From Paenibacillus sp. FSL K6-3182 (GTDB lineage: Bacteria; Bacillota; Bacilli; Paenibacillales; Paenibacillaceae): a stretch of 64,000 bases of DNA. The notes under the pieces are model-generated. The model made no database searches. It saw only the letters and a list, made by a program, of their open reading frames with translations, and had not been told where the DNA came from. Below, piece after piece: positions 24,621-34,160 of this stretch (positions within the stretch are counted from its first letter, which is position 1; the number at the start of each line of letters is the position of its first letter). Where the stretch lies: the NCBI RefSeq assembly GCF_037976325.1, contig NZ_CP150265.1:3405501-3469500 (forward strand), written 5' to 3'. A program made the translations under genes and the position numbers.

Positions 24621-26558
24621 TTGGATCCTTCTATGCGCCTTAAAGTGAGAGGAGATACTTTTTTTCTCCCGAGCTCGGACGGAAGTGTCTATTTCCGCAA
24701 CAATATTGGTTCATTTCGGATGGAAGGCAATACGATTGATCAATGGATAGAGAAATTAATTCCGGTGTTTAATGGCGAGCATTCGATGCATGAAATAACG
24801 GATGGATTGACAGATCAATACCGTGATCATGTTTATGAGATTGCAAAAGTGTTGTATGCGAATGGTTATGTCCAAGATGTGAGTCAAGATAGGCCGCATC
24901 AGCTTCCGAGCCATATTGTTAAGCAATATGAGGCTCAGATTGAATTTTTGGACAGCTTTGATGGGTCTGGGGCATACCGTTTTGAGCTGTTTCGAAAGTC
25001 CAGCGTGCTTGTTGTCGGGGACGGGAATTTTTTGGTGTCAGTAGTGAAATCATTACTTGAATCCGGCCTTCCTCAATTTCACTTCATCAATATGAACTCG
25101 GAAACGACGGGACCTAGACGAATTACGGAGTTGGTGCACCATTACAGACCATTCGATTCAGAGGTCAAGGTGGAAGAGATCAGCTTGCCGAGGGATGGGG
25201 GAGTGGAATGGTCGTTAGTAATACAGCCATACGATGCAATATTTTATGTGTCAGATCCAGAAGGGGGAGCTGAGCTTCAATCTCTTAACCAAGTATGTCT
25301 ACAAAATAATAAAGTGCTGCTGCCGGCTATAATTCTAGGGCAGGCAGGTCTAGCGGCTCCGCTCGCCTATTCAAATTCGGAGGGTGACTGGGAATCAGCA
25401 AGGCGCAGAGTCCATTATGCTTCTATCTATAAGGAAACAAATGATTATGCTGGTTCATCTGTTGCGGAATCGCTGCTCGCTAACGTGATCGTTTTTGAAT
25501 GGCTAAAAACAGCTGCAGGTGTAACGAAATTACAAAATAACAAACTTTTTCTGCTGAACCTAGAGACGCTGGAAGGCAAGTGGCATCCGTTTCTTCCCCA
25601 TCCGTTAGCCAATGAAAAACAAAAGGCGAAGAAGATTGAAGATTATGAGCTTCTTTCGGAAGAGAGCACGGGAAAACGTGATTCAAGCGGATTACTCCCT
25701 TTTTTCAGTCAATTAACATCCATGGAGACGGGCATCTTTCATATTTGGGAGGAAGGAGAGCTTCGTCAGCTGCCGTTGTCGCAATGCCGGGTTCAGTCAG
25801 TTGATCCTCTAACAGAAGGCCCAGCGCTGCTGCTCTCGGAAATTGTATGCAACGGTATTAGACATGAGGAGGCACGCAGAGAAGCGGGGCTTGCTGGAAT
25901 TGAAGCCTATGTGTCTCGTATGGCCAATATATTCATCAACCAGACTCCTGAAATTGGCTCTGCATTAGAGCCTGTGTTTATGGGCGTAGGAGCAGGGGTG
26001 ACGATCGAGGAAGGCGTCTGCCGCGCTTTGCAAAAGTATTTATCCGAAGAATGGATAAGGCAATACAAAGCAGAACCTCCTTCTATCACATCGATAAAGC
26101 TTAGTCATGTTGAGGATGAACGATGTCGTTACTATATAAAAGCGCTAACCACGATGCAAGGATCCCCTTCCTTTGGCATCAGTGAGACTTTAATTGGTTT
26201 TCCAGTTGTATGGCTGAGAACTAGCGATTGCTGGTATCACGCAGTTGATTTAAATGAAACGAGGGCACTTCGCAGAGTTTTATTGGGCGCATTGCTGGAC
26301 ATTCAGAACAAAGATTCTCTCTTTAAAGGGAAAATAAATCAATTGGCTTCTGTAAATGTGAAGGAAGACGAAGTGGTGAACCTCTCCATAACCGAGTGTG
26401 ATCCATTTGAGCATCGAGAGGTACTGAAGAATGCATTGATGCATCTACAAAATAACCAAAAGCGTCTTCTTGTGTATAACTTAACTTCGGAAGCTTTTTT
26501 CAATGAGGAGCTAGCGGGAGTATTCGGCATCTCGCTCCGAGAGGAGACAGAAGAGTGA
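24621..26558 (+). CDS. TOMM F protein (ocin-ThiF-like leader-binding protein)
   Basis: A 645-residue protein matching, by layout and length, the putative thiazole-containing bacteriocin maturation protein family (ocin-ThiF-like). The first 95 residues look like a winged-helix RiPP recognition element. Residues about 125-300 resemble a ThiF/E1 Rossmann domain (SSVLVVGDGNFLVSVVKSLL) but lack the catalytic CxxC pairs. The C-terminal third is distantly YcaO-like. In heterocycloanthracin systems the F protein binds the leader and presents the core to the cyclodehydratase. The start is TTG with AAGGAGG eight bases before it. The stop overlaps the next start (GTGA), so expression is coupled. Confidence 0.85.
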   Translation: MDPSMRLKVRGDTFFLPSSDGSVYFRNNIGSFRMEGNTIDQWIEKLIPVFNGEHSMHEITDGLTDQYRDHVYEIAKVLYANGYVQDVSQDRPHQLPSHIVKQYEAQIEFLDSFDGSGAYRFELFRKSSVLVVGDGNFLVSVVKSLLESGLPQFHFINMNSETTGPRRITELVHHYRPFDSEVKVEEISLPRDGGVEWSLVIQPYDAIFYVSDPEGGAELQSLNQVCLQNNKVLLPAIILGQAGLAAPLAYSNSEGDWESARRRVHYASIYKETNDYAGSSVAESLLANVIVFEWLKTAAGVTKLQNNKLFLLNLETLEGKWHPFLPHPLANEKQKAKKIEDYELLSEESTGKRDSSGLLPFFSQLTSMETGIFHIWEEGELRQLPLSQCRVQSVDPLTEGPALLLSEIVCNGIRHEEARREAGLAGIEAYVSRMANIFINQTPEIGSALEPVFMGVGAGVTIEEGVCRALQKYLSEEWIRQYKAEPPSITSIKLSHVEDERCRYYIKALTTMQGSPSFGISETLIGFPVVWLRTSDCWYHAVDLNETRALRRVLLGALLDIQNKDSLFKGKINQLASVNVKEDEVVNLSITECDPFEHREVLKNALMHLQNNQKRLLVYNLTSEAFFNEELAGVFGISLREETEE

Positions 26559-28495
26559 GCGCTAAAATGGCAATTGTGGGCGAAGGGCTGCTCGCAGATT
26601 ACGTAACCGATCTATTATCTGAATTTTGTGAGGTTGAACGAGTGAGCGATCTGTCGTTTGGTGTTCCAGAAACTGCAGAGCTTGCGCTCGTACTGAGCGA
26701 TGGCTATGATTCAGCTTCTCATCTGATGGCAGAGGAAATGTTTAAGCAATCGGGGACACCATGGCTGCGCGGCTTTGTATCCTTTGGTGAGGGCGTAATT
26801 GGTCCGCTTGTCATTCCCGGGACAGCAGGCTGCTCGCAGTGCGCTGATCTGCGGCGTTTGATGGCTGGAAATGATCGAAAAGAAATGTGGGAGCTGCAGC
26901 ATCTTTTTATGCACGGTGAAGTTTATCCGGATATTTGGTCTTCTCGAAGCGGGCTTCTGCATGTGGCTCATCATATTGCTGTTGAAGCTGAACATTTCCT
27001 CCTTAACAACAAGGCTCATCTCGCAAATCGTGTAAAGCTGGTACATTTGCAAACGCTCAACAGTTCGGTTCATTTTTATTTGCCTGATCCGCTTTGTACG
27101 ATTTGTGGAGAAATACCTGATGATTCGGCTATAGGTTCGCGAATTAAGTTGCATCCAAGCCCCAAAATTAGCGAAAATAGCTATCGAACTCGTTCGATGA
27201 GTGAGCTGAAAGCTGTATTAGCCAATGATTATCTGGACAATCGCACAGGGTTTTTGAATGGAAAAATGATTGACCTGATGTCGCCGTTTGCGGATTCGAG
27301 CATTATTTTACCGATGTTTTCGGGAGATGAAGGCTGCGCTGGCCGTACAAATTCATTTGCAGACAGTGAAATGACAGCCATACTAGAAGGTTTAGAACGT
27401 TATTGCGGTATATCACCTAGAGGAAAGAGGACAGCGGTTCATGACAGCTATGAGCATTTGAGTGAGATTGCCCTTGATCCCGTTCGGGTAGGCGTGCATG
27501 AGAAGGAACAGTATGCGCGTCCCGATTTTCCATTTCAACCATTCGACCCGAGCAGAAAAATCGATTGGGTGTGGGGTTATTCTTTTTTGCAGGAGAAGCC
27601 TATTCTCGTGCCGGAGCTGCTCGCTTATTACAGCTCCGGCTGCGGCCACGGATTTGTATACGAAACCTCAAATGGCTGTGCTTTAGGAGGTAGCCTGGAG
27701 GAAGCTATTTTTTACGGAATACTGGAAGTAGTTGAACGGGATTCATTTCTCATGACCTGGTACGCACAGCTTCCGCTTGATCCTATAGATCCTTATTCCT
27801 CCGGAGATCTGGAATTAACCTTAATGGTGGAGCGTTTACGAGATGTCACCCAATATGATGTCCATTTATTCGATTCGACTATGGAGCATGGCATTCCAAG
27901 TGTATGGGTGCTTGCCAAAAACAGAACGGAAAATGGCGTTAATATGATTTGTGCTGCTGGGGCGCATCCCGATCCAGTGCGGGCAGCCAAAGGAGCCATC
28001 CATGAGATAGCGGGCATGCTGCTCGCGTTTAATGAGAGGTTAGAAGAAAACCGTGAGCAGTATGAACGTATGCTTCATGATCCTTTTCTAGTTCGGCGAA
28101 TGGATGATCATTCGATGCTGTACAGCTTGAAGGAAGCTGAGGAACGTTTGAACTTCCTTCTTCAAAATGAGAGGCCGCTCCGTACATTCGAAGAGGCATT
28201 TAAACCAAGGCCAAAGCATGCAGATTTGACAGATGAATTAAACGTATTCCTCAAAGTTTTCCGTGAATTAAATTTAGAGGTTATCGTGATTGATCAAACG
28301 ACGCAGGAAACGCTGAGAAATGGGCTCCATTGTGTAAAGGTGCTCATTCCAGGTATGCTCCCGATGACGTTTGGTCAACATCTTGTCCGCTTGAGAGGAC
28401 TTGAGAGGGTGTTGCGAATACCAGCTGAGCTGGGTTACATCAAGGAGCGGTTAACGCATGAGCTGCTTAATCCTTATCCGCATCCGTTTCCATAA
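26555..28495 (+). CDS. Fused C-domain/YcaO azoline cyclodehydratase
   Basis: A 646-residue fusion. Residues 1-200 are an E1-like C domain with zinc tetrathiolate pairs CSQC (93-96) and CTIC (181-184). From about 245 comes the YcaO (SagD-type) domain, with the ATP-binding motif SxxxAxxExxER intact at 271-282 and a second helix LEEAIFYGILEVVERDSF. The chain ends in a Pro-rich PYPHPFP tail, matching the PxPxP end of active azoline-forming YcaO proteins. It uses ATP to turn core Cys (and Ser/Thr) into thiazolines and oxazolines. GTG start overlapping the F-protein stop by four bases. The dehydrogenase gene follows after 56 bases. Confidence 0.92.
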   Translation: MSAKMAIVGEGLLADYVTDLLSEFCEVERVSDLSFGVPETAELALVLSDGYDSASHLMAEEMFKQSGTPWLRGFVSFGEGVIGPLVIPGTAGCSQCADLRRLMAGNDRKEMWELQHLFMHGEVYPDIWSSRSGLLHVAHHIAVEAEHFLLNNKAHLANRVKLVHLQTLNSSVHFYLPDPLCTICGEIPDDSAIGSRIKLHPSPKISENSYRTRSMSELKAVLANDYLDNRTGFLNGKMIDLMSPFADSSIILPMFSGDEGCAGRTNSFADSEMTAILEGLERYCGISPRGKRTAVHDSYEHLSEIALDPVRVGVHEKEQYARPDFPFQPFDPSRKIDWVWGYSFLQEKPILVPELLAYYSSGCGHGFVYETSNGCALGGSLEEAIFYGILEVVERDSFLMTWYAQLPLDPIDPYSSGDLELTLMVERLRDVTQYDVHLFDSTMEHGIPSVWVLAKNRTENGVNMICAAGAHPDPVRAAKGAIHEIAGMLLAFNERLEENREQYERMLHDPFLVRRMDDHSMLYSLKEAEERLNFLLQNERPLRTFEEAFKPRPKHADLTDELNVFLKVFRELNLEVIVIDQTTQETLRNGLHCVKVLIPGMLPMTFGQHLVRLRGLERVLRIPAELGYIKERLTHELLNPYPHPFP

Positions 28496-28551
28496 GCACT
28501 GACTGCTGTCATGCAATGGATCTCGGCGAGTTGTCACTTAGGAGGGGAGAT

Positions 28552-30132
28552 ATGAGTCTGAAGACTTTTTTGCACCAATTGCAATATGATCCAGACAAAA
28601 CCAAACCTCAAGATGTACAAATTGATTGGGATAACGCTCCTCTACCGTACAAATTATATCGTCATGTACCGGCATTTCCTCTCGCTTCGGATGTTCCGCT
28701 TACTTTGACGGGCAAACGGGAACATACGATGCCAACGCTACGGGATATAGGCCATTTTCTTTGGTATACGTTCGGGCTGACACAGCTTAGCCAATCTGTT
28801 CTTGAACAACATGCAGGGGAGGAATGGGATGACTCCTTGCAGCTTTGTAGACGTTTTGTTCCATCAGGCGGAGGGCTGTATCCAAGCGAAGTATATCTTT
28901 ATTTGAAGCTGGATGAATTACCTAAAGGAATTTATCATTATGATGTGGCACATCATCGTTTGATGCTGCTGCGTGATGGCCAATTTGATCGATATTTGGG
29001 CAATGCGCTAGGTGATCGGTGCGACATAACAAACGGCTTCGGAGCCGTATTTGTGTCCACTTATTTTTGGAAAAACTTTTATAAATACAATAACTTCTCC
29101 TATCGATTGCAAGGATTAGATGCTGGCTTGCTCGTTGGTCAGCTGCTTGAAGTGGCTAAACGTTATGACTTTGAGGCGGGTGTTTACTTTCAGTTTCTAG
29201 ATGGTGCAATCAATCATATGCTTGGTCTACCTGACACAGAAGAAAGTGTATACGCTGTGATTCCTCTTGCGATAGATGCAAATATGGAATGGTTCCAACA
29301 TGGTGATAACGTGGAAAAAAATATTTCTTCAGATGAATTATGCAGTATGCTTCCGTTCATTAGACATGAGCAGTACATGCGATCAAAAAAGGTATTGGAA
29401 TATCCGTTGCTGATTAAGCTAAATGAAGCATCCATCATGGAATCCGCACGCGCGTTTAAACAGCTAGAGGGGCAGCAAATACTAGCCAGCAGTAGAGATG
29501 TTTATGCTTTACCGAGCGTAAATCGGATGACGTATGATCTAGCATCGGTATGCAGGCAGCGCTACTCGCCAGAAAATGAATATGTATTGCAAACCGTGAG
29601 TCTAACAGATTTGGCAGAACTATTGCAGGAGATCATGAATTCTTATAAGTATCGTAATGATTTGGATGGTTTAGTGCGGAGTCCACCGTCGCGCGTCCAT
29701 TTATATGGCTGTTTTTATGGGGTTGATGGGATTCAAGATGGAGCGTATTACTATGATGATGCGGCTCACGCGTTGCAGCTTGTCCGTGCGGGTGACCAAA
29801 GGCCATGGCTTCAGTATGGCATGTCTTTGGATAACGTGAATTTATTCCAGGTGCCGCTTACTTTTCATGTGGCAGGTGATCTGGAGCATTTTCACAAGGA
29901 GCTGGGCTTTCGCGGCTATCGTATTCAACAAATGGAAGCGGGAATGCTCGTTCAACGTCTGCTGCTTGCCGCTTCCGCATTGAGAATGGAAGGACGCCCG
30001 CTGCTAGGATTCGATGTTAGCTCCATGAATGAACTTTATGGATTAACGCCAAATGGACAAACGAGTCTTATTCAAATTCCTATTGGCCAATGTCGACCTC
30101 GCTCACGACTCGAAGGCAGTTTGTCGCAATAG
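28552..30132 (+). CDS. SagB-type FMN dehydrogenase (two nitroreductase domains)
   Basis: A 526-residue flavin dehydrogenase that oxidises thiazolines to thiazoles. It has two nitroreductase-like halves. In the first, RRFVPSGGGLYPSEVYLYL is the SagB FMN signature, with GIYHYDVAHHRL after it; the second half repeats the pattern as RVHLYGCFYGVDG and GAYYYDDAAHAL. This tandem form is usual in the heterocycloanthracin group. I choose the ATG at 28552, six bases after AGGAGG; the ATG at 28516 has no site. It is the last gene of the modification operon and ends at a perfect terminator. No exporter, protease or immunity gene lies inside the operon. Confidence 0.9.
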   Translation: MSLKTFLHQLQYDPDKTKPQDVQIDWDNAPLPYKLYRHVPAFPLASDVPLTLTGKREHTMPTLRDIGHFLWYTFGLTQLSQSVLEQHAGEEWDDSLQLCRRFVPSGGGLYPSEVYLYLKLDELPKGIYHYDVAHHRLMLLRDGQFDRYLGNALGDRCDITNGFGAVFVSTYFWKNFYKYNNFSYRLQGLDAGLLVGQLLEVAKRYDFEAGVYFQFLDGAINHMLGLPDTEESVYAVIPLAIDANMEWFQHGDNVEKNISSDELCSMLPFIRHEQYMRSKKVLEYPLLIKLNEASIMESARAFKQLEGQQILASSRDVYALPSVNRMTYDLASVCRQRYSPENEYVLQTVSLTDLAELLQEIMNSYKYRNDLDGLVRSPPSRVHLYGCFYGVDGIQDGAYYYDDAAHALQLVRAGDQRPWLQYGMSLDNVNLFQVPLTFHVAGDLEHFHKELGFRGYRIQQMEAGMLVQRLLLAASALRMEGRPLLGFDVSSMNELYGLTPNGQTSLIQIPIGQCRPRSRLEGSLSQ

Positions 30133-30150
30133 TTGATGAGGAGACAAAGG

Positions 30151-30190
30151 GGCAGATTGAATGATGGCAATCATTCAATCTGCCCTTTTT
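30151..30190. terminator. Terminator ending the TOMM operon
   Basis: A perfect 15-bp stem (GGCAGATTGAATGAT with ATCATTCAATCTGCC) has a GGCA loop and is followed by CTTTTT. A-rich sequence on the left lets it also stop the convergent His-rich gene. Confidence 0.95.
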
Positions 30191-30203
30191 ATGTTTTGCT
30201 TTT

Positions 30204-30713
30204 TTAACCGTTAGGCTGCTCGGCTGCTGCCTTTTTCTGAAGCTCCCCGGCTGGCTGGCATGTAACAGGGAAGCAAACATGGTGCGGATGGTGATGCATC
30301 ATGGGGTGAAACCAAGCATGATGATAATCTAAAGTCGAGAGCTCCCATCCATCATGAGGATGATGGTGATCGTAGTGCATGTGCTCATCCCACATCTCAT
30401 GCATCATGGGATGATAATCATCCATCATGTGATGAAAGTGATGCATATGGTGGAAATCCTCCATCATCGGATGAAAATCATCCATCATGGGATGGAAGTG
30501 ATGCATGTGATGAAAGTCATGAAAGTCGTGCATGTAAGGATAATGATGCATTTGACTTAAATCAACACAGCAATGAGCTGGAGCGGGAGCGGGTGCCGTC
30601 TGTACATTCACAGTTTCCGGTCCCAAATTGGCCTGGGCAGGGCTTGTTTGCATTTGTTGAAAATACTCAGGCATAACAGCCGATTGCGGCATATAAGATT
30701 GATTGCGTATCAT
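30204..30713 (-). CDS. His/Met-rich protein, possible CotD-like spore coat protein
   Basis: A 169-residue protein with about 33 His and many Met, Asp and Phe. After a Pro/Ala stretch and HCCVDL at about residue 47 comes a region of repeated FHPMMDD, FHHMHHFHHM and MMHHHPHH units, ending VCFPVTCQP and a Lys/Ala tail. The HCC motif and His richness recall Bacillus CotD, an inner spore coat protein, but metal buffering is equally possible. I start at the ATG at 30713, preceded by AAGGAGG; an upstream in-frame start has no site. CATATTGTA (30739-30747, minus strand) resembles a sigma-K -10. It is convergent with the TOMM operon and shares its terminator. Confidence 0.7.
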   Translation of the reverse strand: MIRNQSYMPQSAVMPEYFQQMQTSPAQANLGPETVNVQTAPAPAPAHCCVDLSQMHHYPYMHDFHDFHHMHHFHPMMDDFHPMMEDFHHMHHFHHMMDDYHPMMHEMWDEHMHYDHHHPHDGWELSTLDYHHAWFHPMMHHHPHHVCFPVTCQPAGELQKKAAAEQPNG

Positions 30714-30871
30714 GGTGTGCCTCCTTTTTATCATACTCTACAATATGCTTTGAATGAAAAAAGGGCACTTATCCCTATAAATTGGGCTGCAGCCTTTAGG
30801 AATGAAGAATAGGACGAAGCGAAGAGGGTGACGCTAGTACCATCACAATCCATGAAATAGGTGGTTGCAAA

Positions 30872-31213
30872 ATGATAATTAATATTGTAATTAAGGCTGT
30901 GTTCGCACTGCTTAGCTTTACGCATACGGAAGTGTTTGCAACAGAAGCGGTTCATTTGCATGCGGAGCCGGCCTACGCAAAGTGGGGAAAGCTGGCCATG
31001 CAAGAAACGTCAAAAGCATACGAGGATGCTTCAATTGTTAATTACAAATACGAAGGAAGAAAAAAGCTAACTAATGGAGAATCAGAGGAATGTTTTGTTC
31101 TACTGTTAAATAGAGATGCCAAGCAATTTGCTATTCGCGTTACGATTAGAATAAACACGATTACGGACAAACTCATAGATGTGGAATTGAAAGAGCAAAT
31201 GAATGGAACTTAA
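30872..31213 (+). CDS. DUF3889 (YqzG/YhdC-type) secreted protein
   Basis: A 113-residue small exported protein with a signal peptide (about residues 1-24, ending FATEA). The mature part holds PAYAKWGKLAMQETSKAY, then IVNYKYEGRK and FAIRVTIRINT, the conserved features of the Bacillales DUF3889 family, whose function is unknown. AGGTGG lies before the ATG. It is followed after 80 bases by the YbjQ-family gene but has no clear functional link to it. Confidence 0.8.
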   Translation: MIINIVIKAVFALLSFTHTEVFATEAVHLHAEPAYAKWGKLAMQETSKAYEDASIVNYKYEGRKKLTNGESEECFVLLLNRDAKQFAIRVTIRINTITDKLIDVELKEQMNGT

Positions 31214-31296
31214 TTGAAACAAAACAGCTGCCAGCTTCGTAATATAAGCAAATGTTTTAAATACACGCTTCTTGATGAAGCGAGAGGAGCATAATT

Positions 31297-31608
31297 ATGC
31301 TAATTTCAACAACACCAACAATAGAAGGCCGTCCTATTCAAGATTACATAGGAATCGTAACAGGAGAGGCGATTATGGGTGCAAATGTCGTTCGTGACTT
31401 TTTTGCATCGATTACAGACATCGTTGGAGGACGCTCCGGCGCGTATGAGAGCAAGCTGAAGGAAGCTCGTGACGTAGCCATTGATGAGATGAAAAATCAA
31501 GCTGCTAAGATTGGAGCAAATGCAATCGTTGCGATTGACATTGATTATGAGGTTGTGCGTGAAGGAATGTTAATGGTAGCTGTCAGCGGAACAGCAGTAC
31601 GCCTGTAA
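31297..31608 (+). CDS. YbjQ/UPF0145 (DUF74) family protein
   Basis: A 103-residue protein covering the whole YbjQ/DUF74 family: [38 protein letters not shown] is split over the first half, followed by [29 protein letters not shown]. The family forms pentameric rings, is widespread, and has no firm biochemical role. GAGAGGAG lies nine bases before the ATG. It stands alone between the DUF3889 gene and a terminator-like hairpin. Confidence 0.92.
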   Translation: MLISTTPTIEGRPIQDYIGIVTGEAIMGANVVRDFFASITDIVGGRSGAYESKLKEARDVAIDEMKNQAAKIGANAIVAIDIDYEVVREGMLMVAVSGTAVRL

Positions 31609-31637
31609 AATAATTTACCATAAAATTGGAAAACGTT

Positions 31638-31695
31638 AAAACGATGATCACCTTAAGCACAGCTTATATGATCAAGTTTTGTCGTTTTTTTTTTT
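31638..31695 (+). terminator. Possible terminator after the YbjQ gene
   Basis: AAAACGA plus TGATCA on the left can pair with TGATCA and TCGTTTT on the right, with a seven-base bulge, followed by a T-run of more than ten. The bulge makes it less certain. Confidence 0.45.
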
Positions 31696-31796
31696 GCATT
31701 TTATGATTATTTAGAAAAAGAAGCAACAATTCAATTGTAAAATCCGTTAAAATAAGGATGTGTATAAATGGAAGATCAAGTAAAGAGAGGGGTCAA

Positions 31797-34160
31797 ATGG
31801 TGAACCGTTTTATTCATTTAAGAAATCGAACCATCGCATATGCGGTCATGATTACTTTGATTGCAGCTTTCTTAGCGGGAACTGGCAACGCACAGGCAGC
31901 AGCAACGGAGAAGGGAATTTTATTGGAAACGAGTGTTGGATTTCAGGGCTACATGAAACAATCCGAGTGGTATCCTGTTAGGCTTACACTGACAAATCAG
32001 ACAGCTGAGGATTTGAAAGGCGAAGTTGTTATATCTATAGTAGGCTCTAATGACTTGATCATACCCACAGAGCTGCCTCTAGGCACAGCCATACAATTAA
32101 CAGCATCTATTCAAGGCGAGCTTCTTAATCGGAGCAACAGTAAAATACGATTTTATATGGACTCCTACAAATCCGGCAAACTTATTCCGATTTTCGGCAA
32201 CGATTACATAGATGCAAGAACGGCTAACAGCTACACCATTGGTGTCATATCTCGTGACCCGGACACTTTGAATTTTATGCCATCGTTAAATCAACGAGGC
32301 TACGAAATAACGGTCATTCCGATTGCGCAGAAGGAACTGCCCAGTGACCCCATTTTACTCAAAACACTCAACACGATTGTTATCAATGATATGCCAACCA
32401 CAGGTTGGGATGAAGTACAGGTTAAAGCCATAACGGATTGGGTACAGCAAGGCGGCACACTTGTGTTAACTGGAGGCGTCGGCTATGGCAAAACCGCAGA
32501 TGCCTTTAAACAGATTGCACCGCTAGAATCGTCAGGCACATCGACCATATCCAGCGCGGATTCACTTGCCATCTTCGGAGGTACCGCACTTGCACTTGAA
32601 AAACCTTTGGTCGTCTCGACAGGTCGTATAATAGATGGCAAAACGGAGCTTGCTGAGAATGGTCTGCCGCTTGTCGTATCCCGTGAACATGGATTTGGCA
32701 GCGTAATTTATATCGCTTTTGATCCATCACTTGAGCCTATGTCTACATGGACTGGCAGCGCGATGCTATGGGCGAAGGTGCTTAAAAAAAATTTGACGCC
32801 GCTTCAACCTGGCACGATGAGCATCAACAATAATATGAAATGGAATATTGAAAGCATTATAGATGAGTTCCCGTCGATTAAACCGCCCAATTTTATGCTG
32901 CTTATGTGGATGTTTATCGGCTATATGATCATCGTTGCGCCGGTACTGTATATAATTTTAGCTAAGGCAGATCGCAGAGAGTGGTCTTGGTGGCTTATCC
33001 CTGCTTTTTCGGTTATTACCGGTTTCGCAATCTTTTTCTTTGGTGCTGAAGATAAGCGAAATTTATCAGCCCATACGATTGAGATCATTGAGTTGACTGG
33101 ACAAGGAGACGCTGTACGATCAGGTGCAACTGCGGTGTTCATTCCAACTGGGGGAACAGTGACTGCAGAATTTGATAAAAGAGTTAATTTATCTTTTTAC
33201 ACCAATTACAACCAAAATGGAAATCAGAATATGGATGATAAAACGCAATTGATTTCCGAAAATGATTCGACTACAGTACTATGGCGCTCCGTTCCCTATT
33301 GGTCGACACGGAAACTATGGATAGAAAAGCAAACGATGAGTAGTGATACGGGGCAGTTAACTCTTGCTTATAAGCAGATCAGACATGCGATTGAGGTAAC
33401 TGCTACTAACAATACGACAACTAATCTTACGAATGTTTCCATGCTAATCAATGGGCAAGCTCAGCTCTTTGGCGATTTGAAGGTCGGCGAGAGTGGGCAA
33501 ACGACAATTACAACGAGTACGGTTAATCAATCAGGCTATTTCCCTTATGGTCAGATGATGTTTCCTAATCCAACTAACCGAGGCAATGACGGGTATAATC
33601 GAGAGCGACAGCTTGTAGACAGCTTTGGGAATCGCAACAATGGCGGCATTGTCCCGCCGGAGCCTATAGTGGTTGGCTTTAGCACTGATCATGAGCAGAA
33701 TTACAAGGTGAACGGCGAAACGATAAAGACAGATAACTTGAAGCTGTGGGTTCAAAAGGTCGATACATCTTTTATTGATGGGAATCGTGTCATCGTACCA
33801 GCAGGTCTTATTAATCCCATTATTACGGAAAATGCCACGAGTCAATTGCAGCACTATGGGAACGGTTCTTATTTTGTAGGCGATGGCGAGCTTATATTTG
33901 AATATATTTTGCCAAATGATCATGATGCTGTATACGATCATCTCGAAATCCTATACAACAACAGTACAACTGCTTCAAATCTCACATTAACTGTCTGGAA
34001 CGAGAAAGAAGGAAATTGGACAGATCCAAGCAAAGCTGCAGCTGCGCCAAAAGAGTATTTGATTAACAATCAAATTGTTCGAATGAAGTTTTCTGCCATT
34101 GGTTCTGTGGACATGACTTTACCGCAGATTGCTTTAGAAGGAGAGATACAGAAAAAATGA
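31797..34160 (+). CDS. Exported membrane protein of the MoxR/ABC operon
   Basis: A 787-residue protein with a signal peptide (cleavage near AQAAA), a long extracytoplasmic beta-rich region (GYMKQSEWYPVRLTLTNQT), then a class-I-amidotransferase-like fold (TIVINDMP, ITDWVQQGGTLVLTGGVGYG). Two membrane helices lie near residues 375-425, and a second soluble region follows. Such proteins occur next to MoxR/DUF58/VWA genes and may be scaffold or regulator; the exact role is unknown. I chose the ATG at 31797, with GAGAGGGG before it, over the ATG at 31758 that would absorb the site. It overlaps the ABC ATPase gene by four bases and starts an eight-gene co-directional run. Confidence 0.75.
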   Translation: MVNRFIHLRNRTIAYAVMITLIAAFLAGTGNAQAAATEKGILLETSVGFQGYMKQSEWYPVRLTLTNQTAEDLKGEVVISIVGSNDLIIPTELPLGTAIQLTASIQGELLNRSNSKIRFYMDSYKSGKLIPIFGNDYIDARTANSYTIGVISRDPDTLNFMPSLNQRGYEITVIPIAQKELPSDPILLKTLNTIVINDMPTTGWDEVQVKAITDWVQQGGTLVLTGGVGYGKTADAFKQIAPLESSGTSTISSADSLAIFGGTALALEKPLVVSTGRIIDGKTELAENGLPLVVSREHGFGSVIYIAFDPSLEPMSTWTGSAMLWAKVLKKNLTPLQPGTMSINNNMKWNIESIIDEFPSIKPPNFMLLMWMFIGYMIIVAPVLYIILAKADRREWSWWLIPAFSVITGFAIFFFGAEDKRNLSAHTIEIIELTGQGDAVRSGATAVFIPTGGTVTAEFDKRVNLSFYTNYNQNGNQNMDDKTQLISENDSTTVLWRSVPYWSTRKLWIEKQTMSSDTGQLTLAYKQIRHAIEVTATNNTTTNLTNVSMLINGQAQLFGDLKVGESGQTTITTSTVNQSGYFPYGQMMFPNPTNRGNDGYNRERQLVDSFGNRNNGGIVPPEPIVVGFSTDHEQNYKVNGETIKTDNLKLWVQKVDTSFIDGNRVIVPAGLINPIITENATSQLQHYGNGSYFVGDGELIFEYILPNDHDAVYDHLEILYNNSTTASNLTLTVWNEKEGNWTDPSKAAAAPKEYLINNQIVRMKFSAIGSVDMTLPQIALEGEIQKK

